A DNA stretch of 64,000 nt from RHKX01 sp963839535. Its GTDB lineage: Bacteria; Actinomycetota; Thermoleophilia; Solirubrobacterales; 70-9. The notes beneath the pieces were generated by a model. That model ran no database searches and was not told the origin of the DNA. It saw only the letters and a program-made list of their open reading frames with translations. The position numbers and the translations under genes were made by a program. Positions 46,123-55,165 of the stretch are shown here, piece after piece. The DNA lies in assembly GCA_963839535.1 (NCBI GenBank), contig CAWIVF010000014.1, positions 124,001 through 188,000 on the forward strand, given 5' to 3'. The first letter of the stretch is position 1. Each line of letters starts with the position of its first letter.

Positions 46123-46572
46123 TCAGGCGCTCCGGCGGGCGCGCAGGAGGAAGTCGACCTGGTTCTGCTTGCGCATGATCAGGTGCTCGAGGGTGTGCTC
46201 GAGCGCCTCGGAGCGCCCCTCCCGGCCGGTCGGCTCGATCGCCGCCTGCAGCGCGTCGATCGCCGCGGACTCGCTCTCGACGAGCCACTCGACCGCCTCG
46301 TCGGGCTTGCCGCTCCACTTCAGCTCCGCGACCTCGGTGCTCGGGGTCCCGCCCAGGGCGACGACCTTCTCGACCAGGATCCGGGCGTCCTCGAGCTCGG
46401 ACTGCCCGTATTCCCACATCCGGTCGCCGAGGGACTGGAACTCGAAGCCGAAGAGGCTGCCCGAGGTGAGCGAGTACTGCAGTGCCGATCGGTATTGCAG
46501 GCTGAGGGCCTCGTTCAGCAGCTTGATCGCGCCCTCGACGTCCAGTCGCTCTTCCTCGTCGCTCAAAGTCAT
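46123..46572 (-). CDS. Ferritin-like di-iron protein (bacterioferritin/DUF892-type)
   Basis: 149 aa, intact. Four-helix ferritin-like bundle: LLNEALSLQYRSALQYSLT, then LGDRMWEYGQSELEDARILV, VEWLVESESAAIDALQAAI and LEHTLEHLIMRKQNQVDFLL. Di-iron ligand candidates (E, ExxH-like) are in YGQSELEDA and EHTLEHL. The start ATG at 46572 is preferred because GGAGGA lies directly upstream; an upstream in-frame ATG at 46602 lacks this. Possibly iron storage or an oxidase. Cotranscribed with the M20 peptidase gene. Confidence 0.8.
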   Translation of the reverse strand: MTLSDEEERLDVEGAIKLLNEALSLQYRSALQYSLTSGSLFGFEFQSLGDRMWEYGQSELEDARILVEKVVALGGTPSTEVAELKWSGKPDEAVEWLVESESAAIDALQAAIEPTGREGRSEALEHTLEHLIMRKQNQVDFLLRARRSA

Positions 46573-46637
46573 TCCTCCGGTGGTTGTGGGTGGCTTCCCC
46601 AACGGTAACGGCCGCCGGATGGGATAGTCCGCGGTCG

Positions 46638-47366
46638 ATGGAGGACCCAGCCAGCCAGCGCCGCCGCCCGATCGAGGTCGGCCGGGTGATCGACGAGGTC
46701 TTCGCGATCTACCGGGCGAACGCCTTCCCGCTGATCCTCAGCGGCTTTCTGGTGTTCCTCGCCTTCGGCCTGATCGAAGCGCTGATCGAGGACGCCGGCG
46801 GCGCCATCGCGCCGCTGCTGGCGGCGGCGGTGAACCTCGTCGGCGTGGCTCTCTACACCGGCTTCGTCGTGAAGCTCGTCGAGGACGTCCGCGACGGTAA
46901 GCGGGACTTCTCGATCGGCGAGCTGTTCAGCTCCGCCTACCCGTCCGTGGGGCCGCTGATCCTCAACGGGCTCCTGCTCGGCCTCGGCGTCCTCCTCGGG
47001 CTGGTGCTCCTGGTCGTCCCGGGCCTCTACCTGCTGACGATGTGGGCCGTCTGTTCCCCGGCGATCGTCGCCGAGGGGCGCGGCCCGATCGAGGCCTTCG
47101 GACGCAGCCGGGACCTGGTCCAGGGACAGGGATGGCCCGTGTTCGGCGCCCTCGTCGTCGCGATCCTGATCCAGCTCGTCGTCGGGATCGTCTTCGCGGT
47201 CATCGGCGCAGGCGCCGGGGACGGCGCGCTGATCGCCCTGTCGATCGCCGCAGCCGCCCTGACGGCACCGATCTCCGGGCTCGTCGCGACGGTGATCTTC
47301 TACGACCTCGGCGGCGGCAAGCCGGCGGTGGACCCCGAGAACACGCAGGTCGTCATCGAGTACTGA
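46638..47366 (+). CDS. Multi-pass membrane protein (glycerophosphodiester phosphodiesterase membrane-domain-like)
   Basis: 242 aa, intact. Six hydrophobic stretches, including FPLILSGFLVFLAFGLIEAL, LILNGLLLGLGVLLGLVLLV and GALVVAILIQLVVGIVFAVI, with the PGLYLLTMWAVCSPAIVAEG and GPIEAFGRSRDLVQGQGW signature found in YciC/UPF0259- and GdpP-membrane-domain-like proteins. The function is unknown. GATAGT lies 9 nt before the ATG. Its TGA overlaps the ATG of the flavin reductase-like gene (TGATG). Confidence 0.75.
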   Translation: MEDPASQRRRPIEVGRVIDEVFAIYRANAFPLILSGFLVFLAFGLIEALIEDAGGAIAPLLAAAVNLVGVALYTGFVVKLVEDVRDGKRDFSIGELFSSAYPSVGPLILNGLLLGLGVLLGLVLLVVPGLYLLTMWAVCSPAIVAEGRGPIEAFGRSRDLVQGQGWPVFGALVVAILIQLVVGIVFAVIGAGAGDGALIALSIAAAALTAPISGLVATVIFYDLGGGKPAVDPENTQVVIEY

Positions 47367-47989
47367 TGCGAGCCGACTTCGACCCGGCGGAGATGGCGGG
47401 TCGCGCCTTCTACAAGCTGCTCAACGCGGTGGTTGTCCCGCGACCGATCGCCTGGGTCTCATCGCTCTCCGCGGACGGTCGCGGCAACCTCGCCCCGCAC
47501 TCGTTCTTCACGGTCGCCTGCGTGGAGCCGCCGGTCATCCAGTTCACGTCGGTCGGCCGCAAGGACTCCCTCTCCAACGTCGAGGAGACCGGCGAGTTCG
47601 TGGTCTGCCTGACCCCCGAGTGGCTCTTCGAGGCGGTCAACGCGACCGGCACCAACTTCCCCTCCGACCGCGACGAGTTCGACGAGGCCGGCCTCGAGCG
47701 GGAGCCCGCCCTCCGGGTCGCACCGCCGCGGGTCGCCCGCTCACCGGTCGCGATCGAGTGCGTCCTCGAGGACACGATCAGCTTCGGCGACTCGACCGTC
47801 GTCTTCGGCCGGGTCGTCCACCTCGCCATCGACGAGGCCGTGCTGGTCGACGGTCATCCCGAGATCGGCCGGCTCCGCCCGCTCTCGCGGCTCGGCAAGA
47901 ACGAGTGGGGGCTGCTCGGCGAGATCAGCGAGATCAGCCGGATCCGCTTCGACGACTGGCCCGGCCACTATGAGCGGCCCGGCGACTAG
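47366..47989 (+). CDS. Flavin reductase-like FMN-binding protein (DIM6/NTAB family)
   Basis: 207 aa, intact. FMN-binding split barrel: AFYKLLNAVVVPRPIAWVSS, ADGRGNLAPHSFFTVACVEP, IQFTSVGRKDSLSNVEETGE and a C-terminal CVLEDTISFGDSTVVFGRVV. The enzyme class reduces flavins or is a standalone F420/FMN reductase. ATG at 47366 is fixed by the overlap with the upstream TGA. Convergent with the PRC-barrel gene, whose stop starts 1 nt downstream. Confidence 0.9.
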   Translation: MRADFDPAEMAGRAFYKLLNAVVVPRPIAWVSSLSADGRGNLAPHSFFTVACVEPPVIQFTSVGRKDSLSNVEETGEFVVCLTPEWLFEAVNATGTNFPSDRDEFDEAGLEREPALRVAPPRVARSPVAIECVLEDTISFGDSTVVFGRVVHLAIDEAVLVDGHPEIGRLRPLSRLGKNEWGLLGEISEISRIRFDDWPGHYERPGD

Positions 47990-48331
47990 CTACTTGCGGC
48001 GCCAGGCGCCGCCGAAGAGCTTGCTGAGGCGGCTCGTGCTCAGGTTGGCGCCGAAGACGCCGGGTCCATCCTCGGGCGGCGGCAGCTGAGCGACCTCGTC
48101 GGGGCCGATCGTCAGCGTCACGGCGCGCTCGTAGGTCCGGTCGACCTCCGGCGCGTCGACGAAGCGGACGGTCCCGCCGCCATCCTCGATCACGAACCCG
48201 TCCAGAATGTGCTCGCGATAGTTGTCCACCATCTGCCGCACGGTCCCGACCTCCTCGCCGGACGCCGCATAGACAGGCGTTCCTCGCTCGATCGCGGAAT
48301 AGTGCACGGGTGGTCCGAGGTCGGCGCTCAT
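47990..48331 (-). CDS. PRC-barrel domain protein
   Basis: 113 aa, intact. The central YAASGEEVGTVRQMVDNYRE and HILDGFVIEDGGGTVRFVDA form the PRC/RimM-like barrel; the tail GANLSTSRLSKLFGGAWRRK is basic. Such proteins scaffold photosynthetic centres, RNA processing or, in most bacteria, are uncharacterised. ATG at 48331 with TATCCT 7 nt upstream. Confidence 0.82.
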   Translation of the reverse strand: MSADLGPPVHYSAIERGTPVYAASGEEVGTVRQMVDNYREHILDGFVIEDGGGTVRFVDAPEVDRTYERAVTLTIGPDEVAQLPPPEDGPGVFGANLSTSRLSKLFGGAWRRK

Positions 48332-48338
48332 GGCCAGA

Positions 48339-48344
48339 AGGATA
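48339..48344 (-). promoter_or_regulatory. Leaderless -10 hexamer TATCCT
   Basis: TATCCT (minus strand) ends 7 nt before the ATG at 48331. Confidence 0.5.
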
Positions 48345-48459
48345 GAAGCCGGTGAGCATTGGGCCCCGCGAATCGGCGGAACGCGGCCTCCGCGTGGTCA
48401 TCCGCCTGCGCGACCGGCCGCCGCGGTAGCAAGCTGCGAGCCGGAGCTGAGCAGCTTCC

Positions 48460-50120
48460 TCAGCCGGAGAGCTTGAATTTGAACACCGCCGGCGTCGAGT
48501 CTGTGTTTCCGGCGGCGTCCGTCGCGCGGACCTTGAACTTGTAGCGGCCAGGCTCCAGTCGTCGGTAGCGCTTCGGGCGAACGCAGGGGGCGAACCCGGC
48601 GACGGGCTCGGTGAGGCCCCGCAGCTTCAGCTAGCATTCGAAGGCCGCATCGCGGTCGTTGGAGAAGAACTTGAGCTTCACGTGGTCCTTCTCAAGGGCG
48701 TGCTGGGGACGCCTGGTGACCGCCGTTTGAGGCGGATGGTCGTCTCCGGCGGGGTGGTATCGCGGTGCTCTGAACCGACTGGGTCTGGGTGGCGCCAGCC
48801 GAGGAGTTGAACGACGAGGTCTGGCCCGTGTAGAGGAAGCTCAGAGAAATCCTCGTTGTCGGGCAGTGTGACGTTCACCTGGTAGACCCCGGGCTGGGCA
48901 TAGTCGTGGACGGGGTCGGGCAGCCGTCCGAGAGAACCGTCCCGTCGCCGAAGGCCGAGGATGACGAGCAATGGTGCCGTCGAATCCGTCGAGCCCGTGG
49001 CGTCGAAGCTCACCGGGCTGCCGGGCTTCGGCTCGGAGCGGTAAACGCCGCGACCGTGGCTGGTCCGGGCTGAGCGCCACCGACTGAAAGTCGGGAGTGT
49101 TGCCACCTGTCGCAAAGGGCGACACGGCCCAGGACTCAACGCCCCGTCGGCTGCCACGGCAAACGAGGAGACGGTGGAGTTGTTATGCGAAACGAGGAGG
49201 TGTGCACCGTCGGGATGATGGCCGTGTAGATCGGACCGGGCGGACTCGCAAACGGCGAGCCCGCGACAGCCGTCAGGCTCCCGTTGGCGGCGATGTTGTA
49301 GGCGGAGATGCTGGCGGCGCCGGCATTCCCGACGAAGAGGTGCTGACCGTCAGGGGTCGCGGCCACGCCGACCGGGCCTGATCCCGCCGCAAACGGCGAG
49401 CCCGCAACGGCGGTCAGGCTGCCGTTGGGCGCGACGTCGTAGGCGAAGATTCCACCGCCGAAGGTTGCGACGTAAAGATGCGCGCCGTCAGGGGTGAAGT
49501 TCAGCCCGTAGGTGTTGGGCGCCGTGGTAAACGGAGACCCCGCGACCGGGGTCAGGCTGCCATCGGCGGCGACGTCGAAGGCTGAGACGCTGCCGCCAGC
49601 GCCTCGGTTGCCCACGTAAGCGTGCTTCCCGTTGGGACTGACGGCAACCCCATAGGGCTGGTCCCCGACAACGAAGGGAGAGCCCGCGACAGGGCTCAGG
49701 CTTCCATCGTCGGCGCGGTCGTATGCCGAGACCCGATCGGTCAGCTGGTTCGTCACGTAGACGTGCTTGCCATCAGGGGCCACCGCGACGCCTGTCGCGC
49801 CGCCCGGGCTCGCGAACGGCGAACCTGCGATCGGAGCAAGGCTGCCGTCGGCAGCGACGCCGAAGGCGATGACGCTGCTGCCGTTCGCGGCTGCTACGTA
49901 GAGGTGTTTGCCGTCCGGGCTCAGCGCTTCACCGAGCTCGGTGGGACCCGCCGAAAGGGCGACCCGGGCAGGGGCATGAGCGCGCAACTGCCCGCAACAT
50001 CGAAGGCGGCGACGTTGTTCGAGGCAAAATGGGTCACGTAGACGTTTCGCTTTGCCTGCCCTGCGGCCGGAATCAGAAGCGAGAACGCAACAGCGATGAG
50101 AACGGTCCGTCCCAGGACCC
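48460..50120 (-). pseudogene. Secreted YncE/lactonase-type beta-propeller with PKD- and Ig-like tail, disrupted
   Basis: A signal peptide (LIAVAFSLLIPAAGQA) begins near 50115, followed by six near-identical propeller blades, each with a GSLTPVAGSPF-type strand and an SPDGKHLYVA-type strand (49130-49990). A PKD-like domain (PGSPVSFDATGSTD) and an Ig-like tail with AGFAPCVRPKRYRRLEPGRY and VRATDAAGNTDSTPAV follow, ending at TGA 48460-48462. The frame is broken near 49950 (looks like a lost T in a T run) and several times at 48720-49140, and an in-frame TAG sits after AAFEC near 48635. No convincing start codon precedes the signal peptide. Error, decay or both are possible. Confidence 0.6.
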
Positions 50121-50165
50121 CGCGGCTTCCTGCACGTGAATCAGTTACCGGAAGCCTCGGACTTC

Positions 50166-50718
<553 letters not shown>

Positions 50719-50765
50719 GAGGAACCTAAGGCCTCCGCCGCGCCGACGGGCATAGTCCCGTCACG

Positions 50766-51197
50766 ATGGCGGAGCCGAAGACCCGGGCGACCGATACAGA
50801 CGTCGACTCGTTCATCGAGGCGATCGCCGATCCCGACCAGCGAGCCGATGCCGGCCGACTCGTCGAGATGCTGGTGGACATCACGGAACACCAGCCGGTG
50901 ATGTGGGGCGGCTCGATCGTCGGGTTCGACACGTACGACGTCGACTATGCGGACGGCAGCCGGCGTGACTGGCCGGCGATCGGGTTCTCGCCCCGAAAGG
51001 GCAAGACGACGATCTACCGCATGGACGGCGACCACGCCGAGGATCTTGCGAGGCTCGGAAGGCACTCGACCTCGAGATCGTGCCTGTACATCAAGCGGCT
51101 CGCGGACGTTGACGAGGCGGTTCTGAGACGCATCCTGAAGCGGTCGTACGCCACCACCACGGCCGGGGACGCCGCCGCCAAGATTCAGGCGTCATAG
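50766..51197 (+). CDS. DUF1801 family protein (second copy in window)
   Basis: 143 aa, intact. DUF1801 blocks DVDSFIEAIADPDQRADAGR, MWGGSIVGFDTYDVDYADG, WPAIGFSPRKGKTTIYRMDG and the C-terminal SCLYIKRLADVDEAVLRRIL. It differs clearly from the copy at 27838, so this is a different subfamily rather than a recent duplicate. CATAGT lies 9 nt before the ATG. The function is unknown. Confidence 0.85.
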   Translation: MAEPKTRATDTDVDSFIEAIADPDQRADAGRLVEMLVDITEHQPVMWGGSIVGFDTYDVDYADGSRRDWPAIGFSPRKGKTTIYRMDGDHAEDLARLGRHSTSRSCLYIKRLADVDEAVLRRILKRSYATTTAGDAAAKIQAS

Positions 51198-51240
51198 ACC
51201 TGCCCTGGACGACGCCACACTCCCCCGCCCTCCCATTGGC

Positions 51241-51630
51241 TCAGTCTAGGCCGAGGAACAACGCCATCGCGATGGCGGCGGCGGCGAGACAGGCTGCCGC
51301 CCCGACTACCCCTGCTCGCCCATCCAGTCGCCCTGACAGCGCTGCGGCGGCGAACGCGGCCGCTGCGCAGATGGCAAGCGCCACGACGATGCCCGTCCAG
51401 TTGATGACGGTGACACGGCGTTGGACTTCGTCCTGATTCCGAGTGGTCTCGCAGCGGTCCGCGATAAAGCCCCCGGCTACGTTGCTCGTGCGAGTGGTCA
51501 CCCCCTTGCCGAAGGCGGTCGGCAACCGCTCGCACGCTGCAGGGGCCGTGATGGCGAGCCCGGCGAGGGCCACCGGCAGCGCCAACGACAAGGTGACCAG
51601 GAGCCAGGCCAGAAGTTTGCGCTCCCCCAC
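51241..51630 (-). CDS. Small membrane protein, function unknown
   Basis: 129 aa, intact; not recognised. Three hydrophobic segments (LLAWLLVTLSLALPVALAGL, VINWTGIVVALAICAAAAFA, GVVGAAACLAAAAIAMALFL). The outside loop between helices 1 and 2 has two cysteines (PAACERL and IADRCETT) that could form a disulfide. It lies in the looser 48.3-52.6 kb stretch. Confidence 0.55.
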   Translation of the reverse strand: MGERKLLAWLLVTLSLALPVALAGLAITAPAACERLPTAFGKGVTTRTSNVAGGFIADRCETTRNQDEVQRRVTVINWTGIVVALAICAAAAFAAAALSGRLDGRAGVVGAAACLAAAAIAMALFLGLD

Positions 51631-51711
51631 CGCCGCAACCTAGTCGTCTGACCTGCCGTGAACGAGAACCAAGCCTGCCTCGACCGACGCCCGCTACGGA
51701 CGAGGGGCCGT

Positions 51712-52098
51712 CTACTGCTCCGCTGGGCCCGCTGCGTCGAACAAATCCGTCGGATCGAGCACGAACACATGGGACAGGAGAGAGGGTTCCTGCTGACTGC
51801 TGCTCATGTACCCGATCACCTTGCGGCCGGTCTCCGCCTCGATGATCTCGATCAGCTCGCGGTGGATTGCATCCGATGACCTGACTCGCTGCTGGGTCAC
51901 GGACTTCTCCCCACCCCCGGCGAAGAGGGTGTGATCGCTGCGAGTGTGGCCCTCGTACATGAGCACCAGCGCACAGTCGTCGTGCAGATAGGTCTTGGCG
52001 CGGTCGGGGCCTCTCCCCAGATGCTTCTTGTGGAGCGCGACCACGGCGCGCGAGATTGTCTTCGGAGTGCCGAAGCCGATAGCGGGAGGGGTGACCAT
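51712..52098 (-). CDS. DUF2294 (MpsC-like) family protein
   Basis: 128 aa, intact. The family pattern ISRAVVALHKKHLGRGPDRA, then KTYLHDDCALVLMYEGHT, followed by an Arg/Glu-rich helix (IHRELIEIIEAETGRKVIGY) and MSSSQQEPSLLSHVFVLD matches DUF2294, now named after MpsC of the Na+-translocating membrane-potential system of Staphylococcus. MpsA and MpsB are not in the window, so a standalone role is likely. ATG at 52098. Confidence 0.75.
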   Translation of the reverse strand: MVTPPAIGFGTPKTISRAVVALHKKHLGRGPDRAKTYLHDDCALVLMYEGHTRSDHTLFAGGGEKSVTQQRVRSSDAIHRELIEIIEAETGRKVIGYMSSSQQEPSLLSHVFVLDPTDLFDAAGPAEQ

Positions 52099-52132
52099 CT
52101 ATTGATGACAGTAGCTGCCGCCGTTGGCGGGG

Positions 52133-52573
52133 CTAGTAAAGCCCGTCGATCCGGACGATCACTCCGTCCCGGACAACCACGTTGATTCGTGTCTTCACCA
52201 GGTCGGAGGTCACCGCCAGGCTCCGCCCGTCGAGCTTGACGAGCCTGAGGCTGCACTGAGTCGGATCGAGAATCTCCTCCGCCTTCTCGAAGCTGATCCC
52301 CTCGAGTCGCTCAGATGCGGCGGTCTCGTCCGGGGCCTGACACAGCAACTCGTCCGGTGTCTTCAGCCTCGGTGGCTCACCGGGGAAAGCCATTTCGGAG
52401 CGGCACCGTGTGACCTGCTGCGAGGCGTCACATTCCTCAGCCTGCGCGTTGCTTGCCTGCGACGTCGCGTCAGCTGGGCCTGTCTCGTCCCGGTCAGACG
52501 CTCCGCATCCCGAAAGAAGCAGGATCGAGACGAGGGCCCCGAGCAGTCCCAGGATCGGCCTTCGTGCCGGCAT
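52133..52573 (-). CDS. Predicted lipoprotein, function unknown
   Basis: 146 aa, intact. Lipoprotein signal with lipobox LLSGC (Cys near residue 23) after LGLLGALVSIL. The mature part is acidic, with Cys-containing AEECDASQQVTRC and LLCQAPDET, and ends in a beta strand pair (KTRINVVVRDGVIVRIDGLY). It should be anchored to the outer face of the membrane. No family was recognised. Confidence 0.6.
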   Translation of the reverse strand: MPARRPILGLLGALVSILLLSGCGASDRDETGPADATSQASNAQAEECDASQQVTRCRSEMAFPGEPPRLKTPDELLCQAPDETAASERLEGISFEKAEEILDPTQCSLRLVKLDGRSLAVTSDLVKTRINVVVRDGVIVRIDGLY

Positions 52574-52696
52574 CGTTCGAAGCCCCCTTGATGGATGGAT
52601 GCGCTTCCGAGCGTACTCCGCTGCCCAGGCGAGGCACCCGCTTCGGACGAGCGCCTAGAGTCGATGCTCAGCCGGCCCTCGACACCAGGAGACCCA

Positions 52697-53134
52697 ATGA
52701 TCAAGCGGATGGACAACGTGCTCATCGTTGTCGAGGACCTGGAGGCCGCAAAGGCGTTCTTCGTCGAGCTCGGCATGGAGATGGATGGCGAGACGACGGT
52801 CGAGGGGCCCTGGGTGGACCAGACCGTCGGGCTCAGCGGCGTCCGTGCCGACATCGCCATGCTGCGGACCCCCGACGGCCACAGCCGGGTCGAGCTCTCG
52901 AAGTTCCACACCCCTCCCCCGGTCCGGTCCGAGCCGGCGAACGCACCTGCGAACACACTCGGAATGCGCCGCATCATGTTCACGGTGGACGACGTCGACG
53001 ACGTCGTCACCCGCCTGCGCCGCCACGGTGGCGAGCTCGTCGGCGAGATCGCGCAGTACGGCGACAGCTACCGGCTCTGCTTCCTGCGGGGACCCGAGGG
53101 CATCGTCGTCGGTCTCGCCGAAGAGCTCAGCTAG
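52697..53134 (+). CDS. VOC family protein
   Basis: 145 aa, intact. Paired VOC half-modules: MDNVLIVVEDLEAAKAFFVE, LGMEMDGETTVEGPWVDQTV, RVELSKFHTPPPV, and MRRIMFTVDDVDDVVTRLRR with LCFLRGPEGIVVGLAEEL at the end. A common glyoxalase-like type; no substrate can be named. ATG follows AGGAGACCC, so it is leadered. Overlaps the alpha/beta hydrolase stop by 4 nt convergently. Confidence 0.88.
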   Translation: MIKRMDNVLIVVEDLEAAKAFFVELGMEMDGETTVEGPWVDQTVGLSGVRADIAMLRTPDGHSRVELSKFHTPPPVRSEPANAPANTLGMRRIMFTVDDVDDVVTRLRRHGGELVGEIAQYGDSYRLCFLRGPEGIVVGLAEELS

Positions 53135-53988
53135 CCGGCCTCGAGCCGCTCCCGGACCGCGTCCTCGGCGGCGAACGCGGCGATCTCCCGTGAGAGCCTG
53201 CCGCCCTGCCAGGCAAGCGGGCTCTCCCCCTCGTCCTCGCTGATCAGACGCGCCGACGGCAGGGCCTCCGCATAGGCCTCGGCGACCGCGTAGGGGTGGC
53301 CGGGGTCCGCCTCGTCATGGCTCGCCACCACGAGGGCCGGCACCTCGAGCGACTCGAGCTCGGTCATCCCCTCGAAGGGGAGCGAGCGGGGCACCACGCG
53401 CATCGCCTCGGCCAGCGCGTGCGGATCGCGGTGGACACTGAGTCGCTCGCGGGCGATCCGAACGAGCGTGTCGCGCCACTCCGGGCTCATCCCCTGAGCC
53501 TCGTATGCCTCGAGGAACCCGTCCACCCCACCCCGGTCCAGCCCGGCCGCCAGCTCGTCCCAGTGCTCGAGCGACTCCTCGTCCGGCGGCACGCCGGTGC
53601 TGGCCGGGCCGATGATCACCAGCCCGGCGACGCGAGCGGGGTTCCGAAGCGCCAGGTGGACGATCGTGTGGGCGCCCATCGAGTGCCCGGCGAGGACGGC
53701 CGGCCCGCCGCCGGCAGCCGCCTCGATCACCTCGGCCAGGTCGTCGCCCAGGACCTCGTAGCCGTAGTCGCCGTCCGGGGCCGGATCGCTCTCGCCGTGG
53801 GCGCGGGCGTCGTAGCGGATCACCTCGTGTCCGGCCCTGCTCAGAGCCCGCGATCCGTGGATGACGAGGTCGCGGTGCGCGGTGATCCCGTGGGCCAGGA
53901 CGACGGGCGGCCCCTCTCCGTCGCGAGCCGCGCGGAGGCTCACCCCGGCCGCGCCGGCGATCTCGAACGAGGGTGCCTCCGAGCTCAA
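53131..53988 (-). CDS. Alpha/beta hydrolase
   Basis: 285 aa, intact. The nucleophile elbow is LAGHSMGAHTIVHLA (Ser), with an oxyanion region VVLAHGITAHRDLV, the acid region ALVVASHDEADPGHPYAVAE, and the helical cap between. The catalytic His appears to be in the final third, but no clear GHxP-type motif is visible, so catalysis is likely but not certain. TTG at 53988 overlaps the peroxiredoxin stop (TTGA). Confidence 0.85.
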   Translation of the reverse strand: MSSEAPSFEIAGAAGVSLRAARDGEGPPVVLAHGITAHRDLVIHGSRALSRAGHEVIRYDARAHGESDPAPDGDYGYEVLGDDLAEVIEAAAGGGPAVLAGHSMGAHTIVHLALRNPARVAGLVIIGPASTGVPPDEESLEHWDELAAGLDRGGVDGFLEAYEAQGMSPEWRDTLVRIARERLSVHRDPHALAEAMRVVPRSLPFEGMTELESLEVPALVVASHDEADPGHPYAVAEAYAEALPSARLISEDEGESPLAWQGGRLSREIAAFAAEDAVRERLEAG

Positions 53989-54452
53989 GCGGCGGCGGAG
54001 CGGGCCGAGTCCAGGGCCTCGCGCAGGTCCGCCGTGTCCTCGTAGCCGAGCCCGACCAGGGCGACCTTCCGGTAGCCGATGCGGCCGTCGGGGTCGACGA
54101 TGAAGACCGCGCGGCGGACGAAGCCACCGGGACCGACCACGCCGTAGTCGCGGGAGACGCTCTTGTCGACGTCGGCGGCGAGCGGCACGGTCAGGCCGTG
54201 CTCGTCGATGAACTTGAGGTGGGAGTCGACGTCCTGCGGCGAGATCCCGACCACGTCGGCGTCGAGCTCGTCGAGGTCCTCGCGACCGTCGCGGTAGTTG
54301 CAGAACTGCTTGGTGCACGTGGGGGTGAAATCGCCAGGGTAGAAGGCGAGGACGACCCACTTGCCACGGCGATCGGAGAGCTTGAAGTCGCCCTCCCCGG
54401 TCCAGGGAAGCTCGAAGTCCGGCGCCGTCTCCCCCACGGTCAGCTTGGACAT
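53985..54452 (-). CDS. Peroxiredoxin (AhpC/TSA or BCP type)
   Basis: 155 aa, intact. Reduces peroxides through the peroxidatic Cys in FYPGDFTPTCTKQFCNYRD. The second Cys five residues later (CTKQFC) matches the atypical 2-Cys PrxQ/BCP arrangement. Other blocks are GETAPDFELPWTGEG and VVGPGGFVRRAVFIVDPDGR. It is encoded between the cyclophilin gene (3 nt away) and the alpha/beta hydrolase, which it overlaps by 4 nt. Confidence 0.92.
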   Translation of the reverse strand: MSKLTVGETAPDFELPWTGEGDFKLSDRRGKWVVLAFYPGDFTPTCTKQFCNYRDGREDLDELDADVVGISPQDVDSHLKFIDEHGLTVPLAADVDKSVSRDYGVVGPGGFVRRAVFIVDPDGRIGYRKVALVGLGYEDTADLREALDSARSAAA

Positions 54453-54455
54453 CTC

Positions 54456-55131
54456 TCAGTCCTCGACCGGCGTCGCGCTGTTGATCGACGACCGGCATGC
54501 TCGGCGCCCCGTCGGCACCGGGAGGACCCAGGGCCTCGATCGCCTCGACGACCTCCATGCCCTCGGTCACCTCGCCGACGAGCGCGTAGTCGGGGGGAAG
54601 CCCGGCATCGGCGGCGGTGACCACGTAGAACTGGCTGCCGGAGCGCCCCGGCGGCTCGACCTCGGTCTTCGCCATCGCGACCGTCCCCTTCGTGTAGGAG
54701 AGGTCCGCGGGCGGCTTCTCGTCGACCGAGTAGCCGGGGCCGCCCGTCCCGACCTCGGTCGGGTCGCTGCTGGAGCCGAGCGGGTCTCCGCCCTGGATCA
54801 CGAAGCCCTGGGCAACCCGATGGAAGACCGTGTCGTCGTAGAAGCCCTCCTCGGCGAGGTACTCGAAGGAGGCGGCGGTCTTCGGCGCCCGGTCGTCGAA
54901 GGTGACGGTGAAGCTCCCGCAGCTCGTGTCGAAGGTGACCCCGGTGGACGTGGGCTCCGTCGCGGTCGGCGCCTTCAGCTCCGTGTCCTTCGGGGCGGGA
55001 GCCTCGACCTCCTCGCAGGTGGCGCTCTCGGTGGCCTCGCTCGAGGGTTCCTCGTCGTCACCCCCGCATGCCGCCAGCGCGAGGGCGCCGAGGATCAGCA
55101 GGGCGCCGAGGAGTGCGATGCGCTTGAGCAC
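54456..55131 (-). CDS. Cyclophilin-type peptidyl-prolyl isomerase lipoprotein, frameshifted at 3' end
   Basis: About 224 aa. Lipoprotein signal (LLILGALALAACGGDDEEP) anchors it outside the membrane. The cyclophilin domain has TSCGSFTVTFDDRAPKTAAS, FYDDTVFHRVAQGFVIQGGD with the catalytic Arg, PGRSGSQFYVVTA and LVGEVTEGMEVVEAI. It should help fold exported proteins. A surplus G near 54494 breaks the frame in the last codons; removing it gives SATPVED and TGA at 54456-54458. GTG at 55131 with TAGGCT 7 nt upstream. Confidence 0.92.
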
Positions 55132-55138
55132 GCGCGGC

Positions 55139-55144
55139 AGCCTA
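55139..55144 (-). promoter_or_regulatory. Leaderless -10 hexamer TAGGCT
   Basis: TAGGCT (minus strand) ends 7 nt before the GTG at 55131; the divergent operon has GATCAT at 55154-55159. Confidence 0.55.
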
Positions 55145-55153
55145 ACGGGTTGC

Positions 55154-55159
55154 GATCAT
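55154..55159 (+). promoter_or_regulatory. Leaderless -10 hexamer GATCAT before the MurT/GatD operon
   Basis: GATCAT ends 6 nt before the GTG at 55166, the first gene of the five-gene operon to 59637. Confidence 0.4.
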
Positions 55160-55165
55160 GACTCC

